Part shown: piece after piece, positions 1-11,732 of the stretch
Numbering within the stretch: the first letter of the stretch is position 1
Layout of the letters: every line of letters starts with the position of its first letter
Origin: Rheum nobile
Lineage: Eukaryota > Streptophyta > Magnoliopsida > Caryophyllales > Polygonaceae
Direction of reading: 5' to 3'
NCBI GenBank assembly: GCA_027886185.1
Contig: WOAB01000506.1
Coordinates: 3,162,001-3,226,000, forward strand
DNA length: 64,000 nt
Position numbers and translations under genes: made by a program
The notes under the pieces: generated by a model
Told to the model about the DNA's origin: nothing
The model's database searches: none
The model's input: only the letters and a program-made list of their open reading frames with translations

Positions 1-267
1 CAGTTATATTGTGCCTCTAATCGCCGATTCAAAGTTTTTTTTATGTATTAGAGATAGGTTGCGAATAATTTCATGTACTTGCATTGGTATATATGGCATA
101 AAATTGCATGCATAAGCATATGCTATAAAGAATAAGGTAGGACTTAATTTAATGTGGTAATCTTATGTCTTTTCAGACTTTGGATGTTTGCTGGCCCATG
201 AAATTTGTCTTACGTAACCTAATGAATTTGATAAATGATTGGAAGCGACGAGTCTAGCTAGGCGTGT
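1..267 (+). other. Left flank; possible terminal exon fragment
   Basis: No recognisable gene. A splice-acceptor-like tract ends with AG at 175-176 and is followed by 26 open codons (177-254) ending in TAG at 255-257, which could be the last exon of a gene lying left of the window. The reading contains several Trp, Lys and Arg residues but matches no family I recognise. The gypsy element at 273 would then sit in its 3' untranslated part. This is inference from one short open frame and could be chance. Confidence 0.2.
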
Positions 268-272
268 GGATG

Positions 273-717
273 TGATGTAGGAAGGCTGGCTGCACGTATC
301 GAAGAGGAGATCGGTTTGTCCGGGTTTGCGCAGATTAGTCGTTCGGTGTCCGATTGACGCCCATAATATATTTTCGGGAAGCGGACCGGTCCAACAAGTC
401 AAACTCACTGCTTTGCTGTGACTTATGGGATTTTTAGGCTATCTGAGAACGTTTCGGGCCTCAAAATAGCGTTTTAGTATTTTTCGCAATTTATATTTTA
501 TTTCGGTTTCGCTTTATTTTCGCGCTGGGGTTTCTTTATCATATTTAAATACTTTTCGGTTGTTGGCAGACGTTATCTTTTATTCAATCAAAAACCCTAA
601 GAGTTTTCTCTTATTTTCTAGTGGATTCCAGAGTTTGTTCTTTGAGTTCGTCGCTTGCGAACTTAATCTCGATCCAGATTTAGCGCTTGCTAATCCTTCG
701 CGTTTCCTACTGCGCCA
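273..717 (+). repeat. 5' LTR of the gypsy element
   Basis: Starts TGATGTAGGAAG and ends ACTGCGCCA, two bases before the primer-binding site. It aligns over its full 445 bp with 5159-5603. Most differences between the copies are transitions (C/T and G/A), as expected for methylated retrotransposon DNA. Confidence 0.93.
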
Positions 718-719
718 GG

Positions 720-731
720 TGGTATCAGAGC
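720..731 (+). other. Primer-binding site (initiator tRNA-Met type)
   Basis: TGGTATCAGAGC lies directly after the 5' LTR. It is the standard plant primer-binding site complementary to the 3' end of initiator tRNA-Met, and it fixes the inner end of the LTR. Confidence 0.9.
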
Positions 732-767
732 AAGCCTTTTCCTGTATCTTTTCGTGCTTGATTCGCC

Positions 768-3700
768 ATGGGAGATCAACCGGTGACCAGGGCAGATCTA
801 GAAGGGATTATTGCGGCCTTTACCACAGCCCTTACTGCTTTGACGGCACAGATGACTACTTTAACGACCCAGATGAACAACATGAACAACAACAACAACA
901 ACAACAATAAAGACGATCCACGAGGAGGCAGGAGAGAAGAATTGAATAGGGTTCCGCGAGGCGGGAACAATCGTGTTGCTGAAAGTTCTAGTTCGGAGGA
1001 GGAAGTGGAAGACGAAGATCATCCAGTAGTTACGGGTAATCAACAGGGCAATCACGATTACCGAGTGAAGGTTGATATTCCATTGTTCTACGAAACCATG
1101 TGAGTGGAGGAGTTTCTGGATTGGCAGATCGACGTTGATAGATTTTTCGACGTCATGGGTATCCCTGAGAACAAGCAGGTCAAGATGGTAGCGATCAGGC
1201 TGAAGAGTACTGCTGTTGTATGGTGGGATAAGCTTGTTGTTCAGAGACAGAGGCAAAGGAAAGGGCCAGTCAGAACCTGGAGGCGTATGAAGCAATTGAT
1301 GTTAGAGTGGTTCTTACCGGAAGACTATGAGCAGATTCTGTATAAGATGTATATTGAATGTGTTCAAGGAAGGAGAAGTGTGACAAAGTATACAGCCGAG
1401 TTCTTGCGTTTCTCTGAACGTAATGAACTAGGGGAGTCAGAGAGCCAGAAGGTGGCTCGATACGTCAGCGGGTTAAAGGGTTCTTTACAGGAAAAGATGG
1501 GTTTGCAGACTGTATGGACCGTGACCGAGGCCTCCAGTCTAGCTCTGAAGGCTGAATTGATGGAGAAATCCCCTCGAAATTTCTCATCTTTTCGTAGGTA
1601 TACTCCTCAGAATAATCTTGAATCGGCAGGCGAAAAGGAAAAGAGTGCCGCGAACAAGGATCTCAGTTCTTCGACCAAGGGAACTAGTAGTTCCGGAGGT
1701 TCAAGCAGTTCCACGCAGGGCAGAGCCCCAAATCAGAGGCCAGCCAATCCGTATGCTAAGCCAACTAGTGACAAGTGTTTTCGTTGTGGCGGACAAGGTC
1801 ATAGATCGAATGTTTGTCTGACTAGGAGAACTGTCGCTTTGGTAGAGGAAAGAGAAGAAGAGGAAGAGGATGATGAATATGTTGGAGTTGAGTTTGCTGA
1901 GGAGGAGTCGCCTGAGAAGGTGAATATTGTGCTCCAGAGAATCTTGTTGTCATCCAAAGAGGAAGGGCAGCGTAAGAATTTGTTCAGAACACACTGTTCC
2001 ATTCAGAACAAAGTGTGTAATTTGATTGTGGATAATGGCAGTACCGAAAATCTGGTTTCTCAAAAACTGGTGTCTCACCTGAAGTTGCCCACAAAGCCTC
2101 ATGAGACGCCGTACACCCTAGGTTGGGTGAGCAACGGTACCCAAGTCCGAGTGTTGCAAACCTGCAGGGTTCTTATCTCCATCGGAAAGCACTATAGAGA
2201 AGAGGTACTTTGTGATGTTATTGATATGGATGTTTGTCACGTTTTACTCGGTCGTCCTTGGTATTATGACAATGATATCACATATAGAGGGTGTGATAAC
2301 GTGATGATGTTTACGTGGGGCATACACAAGATTGCTATGGCTCCTGTTTTGAACTTTGCTAAGAGTTCAGGGAGTAAAAGGTCCAGCTTCTTGATTATGA
2401 CATAGAGTGAAAAGGAGCTTGATGAGGCCTTCAAAGAAACTGATTGTTTTCGTCCAGTGGTGATTAAAGGATTGATGAGTGCTGTAAAGGAGGAAACAAC
2501 AATTCCGGAAGAGGTACGAGAGATCCTTAAGGATTTCGAGGAGTTGATTGCAGATGAGTTACCAAACGAATTACCTCCTATGTGCGATATTCAGCATCAG
2601 ATTGACTTGATCCCAGGGGCGAACTTACCAAACCTTCCCCACTACCATATGAGTCCCAAGGAGAATGAGATCTTAAGGGAACAAATCGAAGATTTGTTGA
2701 GGAAAGGGTTTATTCGAGAGAGCATGAGCCCTTGTGCAGTACTAGTCCTTCTTGTCCCTAAGAAGGGTAACCAGTGGAGGATGTGTGTTGACAGCAGAGC
2801 TATTAACAAGATAACTATCAAGTATCGCTTCCCCATTCCTCGTTTGGAAGACATGCTTGATGAGTTGGCGGGTTCTAAGGTGTTTTCAAAGATAGACTTG
2901 CGCAGTGGTTATCATCAGATTCAGATCAGGCCCGAGGATGAATGGAAAACATATTTCAAGAGCAAGGACGGACTATATGAGTGACTGGTGATGCCTTTCG
3001 GGTTGTCCAACGCCCCTAGTACCTTCATGAGACTGATGAATCAGGTTCTTCATCCTTTTTCTGGCTCCTTTGTGGTGGTTTATTTTGATGATATCCTGAT
3101 TTACAGCAAGACCAAGGAGGAACATCTGGAACATTTAAGGCAAGTACTGTAGGTCCTGCAGGAGAATCAGTTGTATTTTAATTTGAAGAAATGTACATTC
3201 AGCACCAACAAATTGCTTTTCCTAGGCTTTGTTGTAGGCAAAGAAGGGATTCAGGTAGATGAGGAAAAGGTGAGTGCTATTAGAAATTGACCTGCCCCTA
3301 AATCAGTGACTGAGGTACGTAGCTTTCATGGTCTGACTACCTTCTATAGGAGGTTTGTACGAGATTTTAGCACTATTATTGCACCTATCACTGAGTGTCT
3401 GAAGAAAGGGAAGTTCCATTGGGGTCCTGAGCAAGAGCAAAGTTTTGCCTTGATTAAGGAGAAACTTTGTACCGCACTAGTCCTTGCCCTTCCTTATTTT
3501 GATAAGATCTTTCAAGTGGAATGTGATGCTAGTGGAGTGGGAGTGGGCGCTGTACTCTCCCAAGAGAAGAGACCAGTGGCTTTCTTTAGCGAGAAACTGA
3601 GTGATGCTAGGCAGAAATGGAGCACCTATGATCAGGAGTTCTATGCAGTGTTCAGAGCTTTGAGACAGTGGGAATATTATCTAATCCAGAGGGAGTTTAT

Positions 3701-5243
3701 TCTGTTCACTGACCATCAAGCCCTGAAGTTCCTGCACAGCCAGAAAGTTATAAATAAGATGCATGCCCGCTGGGTGAGTTTTATGCAGAAATTTCCCTTC
3801 ATCATTCAACAAAAATCAGGGGCTCGGAACAAGGTGGCAGACGCTCTGAGCAGGAGGGCATCCTTGTTGATTACTTTGGCACATGAGATTGTGGGATTCG
3901 AGTTGCTGAAGGAGCTTTATGAGGATGATACTGAATTCAGAGAATTATGGGCCAAGTGTAAAGGGAAGCATCCTTCTGCAGATTTCCATATTCGGGATGG
4001 CTAGCTTTTCAAGGAGGGTCAGTTGTGCATTCCTTGTTCTTCATTGAGGGAGAAGCTGATTCGGGATTTACATGGTGGTGGTCTCAGTGGTCATTTGGGT
4101 CGAGACAAGACCATTGCTAGTCTGGAGGAGAGATATTTCTGGCCACACCTGAGGAGAGACGTTGGTGCTATTGTCAAAAGGTGCTATACTTTTCAGGTTT
4201 CTAAAGGTCATTCTCAAAATACTGGTCTTTATATGCCTTTGACTGTCCCTGATGATATTTGGCTAGATTTGTCCATGGATTTTGTGTTGGGATTGCCTCG
4301 CACGCAGCGAGGTGTGGATTCTGTTTTTCGTGGTGGTTGACAGGTTCTCAAAGATGTCACACTTCATTGCTTGCAAGAAGACTGCTGATGCATCCAACAT
4401 AGCCAAACTGTTTTTCAGGGAGGTTGTGTGTTTGCATGGGGTGCCTAAGTCCATTACCTCGGATTGGGACACCAAGTTTCTCAGCCATTTCTGGATTACT
4501 TTATGGAGGATGTTTGGAACGGCTCTAAACAGGAGTTCTACAGCTCATCCGCAAACTGATGGGCAGACTGAGGTAACCAACAGAACATTGGGGAAATGAT
4601 TCGGAGTGTTTGTGGTGACAAGCCGAAGCAGTGGGATTTAGCTTTGCCTCAGGTGGAATTCGCTTACAACAACGTTGTGCATTCAGCTACAGGGAAATCG
4701 TCTTTTTCTCTGGTCTATACTTCTGTCCCTAAGCACGTGGTTGATCTGGTCAAGTTGTCTAAGGCTCCTGGCGTCAGTGCAGCGACTGAGAATATGGCGC
4801 AGGAGATTCAAGCTGTTAAAGAAGCAGTCAAAGTTAAATTGGAGGCTACTGGGAAGAAGAACAAGGCTGCTGCTGACAAGCGCAAGCGGGTCAAAGTTTT
4901 CAAAGAGGGTGATGATGTGACGGTGTTCCTGCACAAGGAGAGGTTTCCAGTGGGTACTTACAGCAAGCTGTAGCCTCGCAAGTATGGTCCGTTCAAGGTG
5001 TTGCGGAAGATCAATGACAATGCTTATGTTGTGGACCTCCCGGAGTCCATGAACATTTCCAATACCTTTAACGTGGTTGATATTCATGAGTACCAGGCGG
5101 ACGAGACCCTTTATCCAGATGAGAACTCGGGGACGAGTTTTTCGGAGGTGGAGGAGACTGATGTAGGAAGGGTGGCTGCACGTATCGAAGAGGAGATCGG
5201 TTCGTCCGGGTTTGCGCAGATTGGTCGTTCGGTGTCTGATTGA
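768..5243 (+). pseudogene. gag-pol polyprotein of the gypsy element (broken)
   Basis: The frame starts at ATG 768. Gag has an Asn-rich stretch (about residues 37-47) and a CCHC zinc knuckle (CFRCGGQGHRSNVC, near 1774-1815). Protease shows DNGS (near 2030). Reverse transcriptase has YFDD near 3080-3095. RNase H (VECDASGVGVG) is near 3519. Integrase has an HHCC-like head in which the last Cys reads Phe, then core residues near 4275, 4470 and 4570. Lesions in the frame: stops at 1101, 2403, 2982, 3150, 3288, 4002 and 4971; an extra T in the T-run near 4322-4326; a one-base loss near 4590 that returns to the first frame. Several stops are TAG or TGA where CAG or TGG is expected, the change produced by cytosine deamination. 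The frame ends at TGA 5241-5243, inside the 3' LTR. Confidence 0.9.
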
Positions 5244-5603
5244 CGCCCATAATATGTTTTCGGGAAGCGGGCTGACCCAACGAGTCAAACTCATTGCTTT
5301 GCTATGACTTATGGGCTTTTTAGGCCATCTGAGAACGTTTCGGACCTCAAAACAACGTTTTAGTATTTTTCGCAATTTATTTTTTATTTCGGTTTCGCTT
5401 TATTTTCGCGTTAGAGTTTCGTTATCATATTTAAACACTTTTCGGTTGTTGGCAGACGATATCTTTTATTCAATCAAAAACCCTAAGAGTTTTCTCTTAT
5501 TTTCTGATGGATTCCAGAGTTTGTTCTTTGAGTTCGTCGCTTGCGAACTTAATCTCGATCCAGGTTTAGCGCTTGTTAATCTTTCGCGTTTCCTACTGCG
5601 TCG
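5159..5603 (+). repeat. 3' LTR of the gypsy element
   Basis: This is the partner of 273-717, of equal length. Its first 85 bp carry the C-terminal codons of the integrase frame. It is followed directly by the GGATG target duplication at 5604-5608. Confidence 0.93.
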
Positions 5604-5675
5604 GGATGAGAACAGGGCCTTGATTGTATATGTACCATCCCTGTATAACATCGGTCCACAAAAATCCAAACCAAA

Positions 5676-6559
5676 TCTATTATATATCTACTAAAGTAGA
5701 ATACCTACTACGTTACGTGGCGCCTCCAAAATGAACCAATTTTTTTTTGCTGCCATGTGGCATCACGATATTGAATTTGCCACGTGTCAAGCTCTCATTT
5801 TTTTGTTGCTTTTTCGAAAATAAAATAAAATCAAAGAAAAAAAAATCTGCCCATATTAGCCGAATATGCATACAATATGAATATTTTAGGCAATAATATC
5901 AGACAAGTTTTGATTTCTCGCGTGCTCATGTCACCATCAGACACTTCATACTCGTTCAAGTTTCAAAGAAATCAATTTCCCTTGAGTGTCAGTTTTGCTA
6001 TGACGATAAACAAGAGCTGGGGCCAATCACTTACAAATGTCGGTTTGTATCTTTCACGTCCTGTTTCACTCATGGTCAGTTTTATGTTGTATCAAAGAGT
6101 TACCAGCAAGAAAGGTTTGGAGATTTTAATATGCGACAAAAAACAAAAAAAAAAGATCTAATACTACAACCAATGTAGTATACAAGGAAATTTTTCATAA
6201 TTTGTAGCAATTTTGAACATATTACGAGATTTTATGTTTAGGGTTTCATTTTCATGTATTAGATGAACATTTTGATTTTGCTTTATCGTTTTAGTAGTAT
6301 TAGTGTTAGGGATGTGGCTATTCCCGCTTCAAAATTAATTAGTCAATTTTTACTATATATACAGTTTATGGATAGTTTCTTTTGATAATATTTTTTCAAT
6401 CTCTTTAATATTTTTTATTCAATTAGTTTTTTTTATATATTATCATTTATCTACTTCTATGACAGTTCTATATCGATTAAATATATAATTTTGATATACT
6501 ATTTTTTAAATATAAGAAAAAAAAAATAAATCCCGTACAAGGCACGGATACTATACTAG
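5676..6559 (+). mobile_element. Helitron, non-autonomous, with helicase remnant
   Basis: Begins with TC in TCTATTATATATCTACTAAA directly after a host A, and ends with CTAG directly before a host T at 6560. An imperfect hairpin (arms CCGT/ACGG, 6533-6547) lies nine bases before the CTAG end. This is the standard Helitron ending with A/T target and no target duplication. Length 884 bp. It retains a fragment of the Helitron helicase (next entry). Confidence 0.85.
5877..6161 (+). pseudogene. C-terminal remnant of Helitron PIF1-like helicase
   Basis: The translation contains NQFPLSVSFAMTINKSWGQS followed by a stretch like the end of the helicase ('LYLSRPV', 'RVTSKKGLEILI'). Plant Helitron RepHel proteins end this way; the family motif is AMTINKSQGQ, so the Trp replaces a conserved Gln in a helicase motif. 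The segment between 'RPV' and 'RVTS' appears shifted or altered. No Rep domain or helicase N-terminus is present, so this is a relic left after internal deletion of an autonomous Helitron, not a working gene. Confidence 0.8.
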
Positions 6560-7214
6560 TTATATGGATGTCGATGTAAGGTTACCCTTACATTTCCACA
6601 TCTATTTAATTTAGGTTGAGATGTGTGGGGAAATCTTTGCCCTCCTTCCATAGTTTGTCTAATGTTTGTTATTAATTACCATATATGTTGAAGATAACGG
6701 TCCCATCTCACCGTGTAACCTTCCGAGAAGATCGAGCGGGTCGTATTAACTCAATCTAGTAACTAGTTCATGCATTTTACAAGTTATGTTACAATTTAGG
6801 TATAGTTTCAATTCGTTTGGAATTATGTCGAAGAAGTGATTTTGAGCTCCATTTTTTGACGAATCGAGTGATGAACCTTACTCCAAAAGTTATCGAGTTG
6901 AATAGACCGAGTTGGTTACAGTTGTCGATTTTGAGCTCCTCTAAATACAAACCACTTATTATATAACTTCTACATTGAGTACGAGTGGACGAATAGGATT
7001 AAAGATCGATCTCAAATCCTTTTTTTAACCCAATCTTCATAATATAAGTTGAGATGAAAGTTCAATGTACCACTACATTTTATTGAAGGTAAGGAGGGAC
7101 ATATCACATATGTCAAGATAAATGAAGCTCCATTATTAAGGTTCAAATTGTTCAATCTTCATCGTTGGATTTTTCTTTTCATATATATTATACTCTATAG
7201 TTTGATGTTTCTTT
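6560..7214. other. Intergenic, no feature seen
   Basis: AT-rich non-coding sequence between the Helitron and the tandem duplication upstream of RPS13. I see no long open frame, RNA gene or repeat border. Confidence 0.6.
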
Positions 7215-7729
7215 ACGGTGAAATAAGTAAATAATCATTTGACAAACATTTTTTTAAATTAATGGATCCTTAGTAAAATTGAACTTCTCTTCCTAAATCC
7301 TACTCCCTACCCCCTAAATCCTAAATCCCAAAAAATAATATTTTAGAAAGAGAGAAAACAAAGAAGAGGGAGAAAAAAAAAATTTAAGTTAGTAGGGATA
7401 GGAAAAATACATAAAAACTAGTAGGGATCCATTTTATTAATTGAAAACTCTTAAAGGGCCAATGAGTCCAAAACCCTCGTTTTCGGTGAGTTAAATAAAT
7501 GACCATTTGATAAACTTTTTTTTAAATTAATAGACCCTTAGCAAAAATGGACCCCTCTCCCTCTCCCTAAACCCTACTCCCTATCCCTAAACCATACCCT
7601 TTAAACCCTAAATCCCAGAAAATAATATTTTAGAGAGAAAAAAAAAGAAGAAAAAAAAAGCTAATGAAAGGTAAAAAAATACATAAAAACTAATAAGAGT
7701 CTCTTTTATTAATTGAAAACTATTAATGG
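7215..7729 (+). repeat. Two-copy tandem duplication (about 250 bp) upstream of RPS13
   Basis: Copy 1 (about 7215-7460) and copy 2 (about 7483-7729) share the same order of blocks: an 'AAATTAATGGATCC'-like block, a run of CCCTAAATCC-type words, AATAATATTTTAGA, a purine-rich run, ATACATAAAAACTA and TTTTATTAATTGAAAACT. The copies are clearly diverged, by substitutions and small indels. In copy 2 the CCCTAAAT words have become AAACCCTA telo-box words (7569-7576 and 7613-7620). Confidence 0.75.
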
Positions 7730-7779
7730 GTAAATAAAGTACGCGCAATTCAGAAAGGCGATAGTAGGCCCATTGGGCC
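7569..7779 (+). promoter_or_regulatory. RPS13 promoter elements: telo boxes and paired site II motifs
   Basis: AAACCCTA at 7569-7576 and 7613-7620 are telo-box words. GGCCCA at 7767-7772 and TGGGCC at 7774-7779 form two opposed site II (TGGGCC) motifs about 130 bp before the start codon. The telo box plus site II combination, the latter bound by TCP factors, is well known from promoters of plant ribosomal protein genes. It therefore fits the downstream gene. A transcription start is not visible; a pyrimidine-rich 5' untranslated region (about 7860-7900) follows. Confidence 0.6.
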
Positions 7780-7906
7780 CAAATCTTCACATTCATGGCT
7801 TCATCCTTCCACCCCTGAAATCGCAAAGGGGATAAGGGAACAACTGTAAACCAGAGCACGTCGTTCTCTCTCTCCATCTTCAATCTCCCATCTCTTCTTC
7901 ACAAAA

Positions 7907-9302
7907 ATGGCGCAGACACTCGCAACTCCAGTCGCGCCTTCAATGTCATTCCTCGCCGGAAGCAGGCCTACTAATTCCAACTTTCGTACTATCTCTGTCT
8001 CCTTCCCGAAATCAACCCCCTCCAAGGTGCATCTCTTGTATCTCTTTCTCTGTATACTTTCGGTTCTTCGAATTTTCAATTAATGGCGTGTTTTGGCGGA
8101 ATTCGGTGCGTGTAGGTCGGAGGATTGAGCGTAAAGTGCGTGCGTGTTGGAGGTGTGGAGATTCCGAACAACAAGAGGGTGGAGTACTCTATCCAGTACA
8201 TACACGGGATTGGACGGTCTAGGGCGAAAGAGATACTCTTCAATTTGAGCATGGAGAACAAGGTCACCAAGGAGTTGGAAGAGGAAGAGCTCATCCGTCT
8301 CAGAGAAGAAGTTACCAAGTACACCATTGAGGGTGACCTGGTAACAATTTCGACTTCTCTTCGCTCTTTCACTTCCGCTCTGTCATTCACTACTTTCTAA
8401 TTTGTGTTAGTTGCGCGATTCAGAGGTTTTCGTCTGTTTGCTCTTGCACTAGCCTTTGGAATTGAGAATCTTTAACTTGGTGGTTGTGAACTACAAGTCC
8501 AATTAGCTGTATTAGAGCTTGTTTAACAAGGCCATGTCAGGATTGTATGAAATAGTTTTGTAGCTCAAATTTCCTTTTTACTTGTAGCAAGCAGTCTTTA
8601 CTCGAAACAATACTCAAGTTTGATGATCAGCGCCAAATTATAGCTACAATTCTAACCTGATTACTTGATAAAATCATATGTGGATGTATTTGAAAGTGGT
8701 TTTAAATAGTGTTTATGGAAATTTCTATTTTGATAGCATAATGTTTGTTCCTTGAGGTTTGGTATGGTTCTAGGAAACGCTATTTGGGTATCAAGTGATC
8801 ACTTTTAACTTCATTAGGCTTTGTCAATGTGCAACTCATTTAAGTAAACTTAAATGGACGCCACGTATTATGACTTAAGAAACATAGATCGAATGTGATA
8901 AGAGTGTCAAATGCTGACGAGTCTTAAGGAGTTAAGGGTTGTAACTTGAGTGACACGGGGTTCAAGTTTACCAGTCTGGCTACTGAATGATATTTTTGAA
9001 CAACTAGGTACTTGCCTATAATTATGAAGTGTCAGGGTACCTTAGTGAAATATTTCCTAGTGTTATGTGTGCTTATTGGCAGAAACTGATGCAATTTGTG
9101 CTTGCTTTTATGTGTTGCTTTCCAAAAGAGGCGTTTCAATGCCTTAAACATAAGGAGATTGAAGGAGATTCAGTGTTATAGAGGTGTAAGGCATATCCAA
9201 GGGTTGCCCTGCAGGGGACAGCGAACGAAGAACAACACTAGGACCCTCAAGGGTAAGAAAGTTGCCATTGCTGGAAAGAAGAAGGCTCCTGGAGCCAAGT
9301 AG
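7907..9302 (+). CDS. RPS13: Plastid 30S ribosomal protein S13 (uS13c), nuclear gene
   Basis: Three exons with consensus borders: 7907-8026, 8116-8340 and 9129-9302, separated by introns of 89 and 788 bp, both phase 0. Together they give 172 residues, close to the usual length of plant plastid S13. Residues 1 to about 45 are rich in Ser, Thr and Pro with few acidic residues, as in a chloroplast transit peptide. The S13 domain follows, with RVGGVEIPNNKRVEYSIQYI, the helix-hairpin-helix HGIGRSRA, and the rRNA-binding tail GLPCRGQRTKNN near the C-terminus, ending in a Lys-rich GKKKAPGAK. The protein sits in the head of the 30S subunit and contacts 16S rRNA and the 50S bridge. The start is the first ATG after a CT-rich leader. 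No lesions are seen and the gene looks functional. Confidence 0.95.
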
Positions 9303-11470
9303 TTCATTTAATCACTTTCGTCCCAAATAGCTTGTTCTAATCTTGTAAGTCTTCCAAACAAACAGTATTCATTTTCTTTTTTGTAAACAAGGCATGATTG
9401 AACGCATTTTGAACTAGCCACAGATGGATTGCTGTTTGATCAACTGCCTATTTGTGTGTCTGCATTGCGACTCTACCCATGCTAGTTCCATAGGAAGAGT
9501 AATGCTCGGCTTTGCTTTCTTTCTACATTTTCGTGTATGTTACATGTGCAAGTTCTGTCCCTGTAAATTGTGTCTTCAATGTGGTTGCTGTAGAAGAGCT
9601 TTTACATAGTTTATATTCTTCTTTGGTATATGATATGCATGCAGTAATGTGATGTTCAATGTATGTACGTGTTAAAATGACTGATTGCTGTAGGTGCTGT
9701 GTGTGTCATCACCTTCTCCCTGGATTATTGTCAATTATATTATGTGATTCATTTTCTATTCACACATTTGTATTGAAGTGACCAAGCAACCTAGAGAACT
9801 AGGAATTTGTCTGTTCGTGGGACTCGGCTATGGTCAAATCAAATCTTCTTAAATGTAATGTTAGGTTTTCTTATTCCGTTATAGATTATGGAGAGGTTAT
9901 GAAGGTTCCTCTTCGTGATAAACTATATACGTTGCTTTCCTTTGATAATTGGGGTTTTAAATTGTCTTGCATTGAGTGATTTGCTCTTATTTTTCATAAA
10001 TGAGCTAGAGTTTTTTGTAGTGTATAAGTGTATTACTTCAGTGGTTTTGGTTATCTAATATAATATCTATATTTTGAAACCCAAAACAATAGTATAATAT
10101 ATTTTACTATAATATTTTTATTGATTTAAGTAATGAACAATTATTTATGATGAGTTCTTTTCCTCAAAAAAGTGTACAATGTGTTCATCTATGTTATCAG
10201 TAAGGTTGTGTCTTTTTTTGGGTATAATGATAAAAATATTAGATATTGATTGATGAAGTATATAAATTGCAAAACCCATGAAAATGAAAATTTAATTTTG
10301 ACGCATGATGCTCTCAGTCAGGACTGTGCTATAAACTGATCGTGAATGAATTGGGAACTTGAACGAACAAAGCTCAAAATAATGCACATATTCCGGATGG
10401 TATTTTTTAATTGCAATCCCATATATTTTCATGCCCCTTCAATTTCGTTCTCAGATCATCGATCTTTTATGTTGGGCTGGTGGGAAACCCCTTGAGAAAA
10501 TTGGATAAAATAACCTCAGTACAAAATTTAAATTACCCTTACACGATCTAGATCTAGATCTAGTTACCCTAAGATATATTTTAAGAAGTCTTATCTCATA
10601 AAATGGTGCAACTAGCCGTCATTCGTATGAAGTATTCCTCCTATATCAGGGAGATTATTGGCTAATCATTTGATTTCACTATCGTTAATTAATTCCAGCT
10701 CTTTCTATTTTCTTATTGCTTTTTACAATGATCATTTATGCAACTACTGCAATTTTACTAATAAACAAACTTATTGGGTAACTACGTGAATATTTAATTT
10801 TTAGTTTTAAAGTATTTTTTTTACAATTTCTAATATAATTATTTTAAAACATGTCATATTTTAATAATCATCTCATTCTTAAAACCTTAAACTAAAATTC
10901 TTTTTAAAAAAAATATGTATTATTTTAAAAAACTACGGAAAACTATAAACTACACAGCGTTACCAGTAAACCCTAGCATCGTATTTTCAGTAATTTAATT
11001 TGAAACCATCGTTTTCGATCATTAATTCGTTGGTTATTAGTTAACAGAACGAACCATTAATGTACCAGATTTCTGCCACATATGACAGAGGAAAGAATTA
11101 TTGGCTTTGTTTGATGATTAAACTTCGAGGCCCCGTTTTAATTCAACCACTAACTAAACACACTACAATTTCATGATAATAAATACTCCCAACAATTAAT
11201 TGTTCTTAATTAGACTATTTGATCACTCAATATCAAATGTGATTCAAGGAACTTTTTTAATCCAAAGATAGGTAGTAAAATTAGTCTAAGTGCCTACTAA
11301 TAATTTGTTTTGCTGAACCTCTACAACTCAGTTTTCCGCATCAATTACAATTAGGCCGGTGAGCTTGCAAATTTAAGCTTTGTTCTCCGTCGTAAATCGT
11401 AATGGTTTAAATATTTTCTATCAAACCAAAAAAAAAACTTGTTTTTATGATATAAATAATCCTATACAAT
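9303..11470. other. RPS13 3' region and intergenic AT-rich DNA
   Basis: The first few hundred bases are presumably 3' untranslated sequence and downstream flank of RPS13; I cannot place a poly(A) site. The rest is AT-rich with no gene I can support. An open frame at 9424-9609 is Cys-rich but has no recognisable domain and lies in the 3' flank, so I do not call it. Confidence 0.5.
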
Positions 11471-11720
11471 ACTCCCTTCATCTAAAAATACGGGTTATTT
11501 TAACCTTAATTTTTGTCTATAAATACTTGTTTTTTCAAATTATAACGCTTTTTATTTGACATATTTATCCTTATAATGATTTATTATTAATAGTGATTTT
11601 TTAAAATACTATAATAAATAAAAATATTTTTATACTTTTAATACTCTTTTTAATAAGTATAAAAAATGTTAGAAGTACAAAAAAAATTAGACATAAAGAG
11701 TACAAGAATATCTAAACAAT
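11471..11720. repeat. Stowaway-like MITE remnant (one end)
   Basis: ACTCCCTTCATCTAAAAATA at 11471-11490 resembles the CTCCCTCCGTCCC-type terminus common to plant Tc1/mariner MITEs. I could not find the matching inverted end, so this is at best a truncated copy. A hAT-like element begins shortly after. Confidence 0.3.
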
Positions 11721-11732
11721 ACCTAATACTTT

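Larger units (their letters stand above)
273..5603 (+). mobile_element. Ty3/gypsy LTR retrotransposon, CRM-like chromovirus, degenerate
   Basis: Complete element bounded by two 445-bp LTRs and a perfect 5-bp target duplication GGATG (268-272 and 5604-5608). The order gag, protease, reverse transcriptase, RNase H, integrase is that of Ty3/gypsy. A primer-binding site complementary to initiator tRNA-Met follows the 5' LTR. The reading frame runs about 85 bp into the 3' LTR and no typical chromodomain is visible. Together with the tail reading around 'SNTFNVVDIHEY' this fits the CRM lineage, whose integrase tail is known to extend into the LTR. By eye the two LTRs differ at about 30 sites (about 7%), so this is one of the older insertions here. 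The coding region has many stops and frameshifts, so the copy is not autonomous. Confidence 0.93.

Noticed and set aside
163..408. Minus-strand frame over the 5' gypsy LTR (and its counterpart near 4683-5375)
   Set aside because: It lies antisense to a retrotransposon LTR and recurs only because the LTR is repeated.
560..910. 116-codon plus-strand frame before the gypsy gag
   Set aside because: It covers the LTR, primer-binding site and gag start in another frame; the poly-Gln tail is the Asn-rich gag stretch read out of frame.
4998..5243. Classical chromodomain at the end of the gypsy integrase
   Set aside because: The aromatic and acidic chromodomain pattern is not visible; the tail fits a CRM-type extension better.
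9424..9609. Cys-rich 61-codon frame downstream of RPS13
   Set aside because: No signal peptide pattern, no family resemblance, and it lies in the likely 3' untranslated region.
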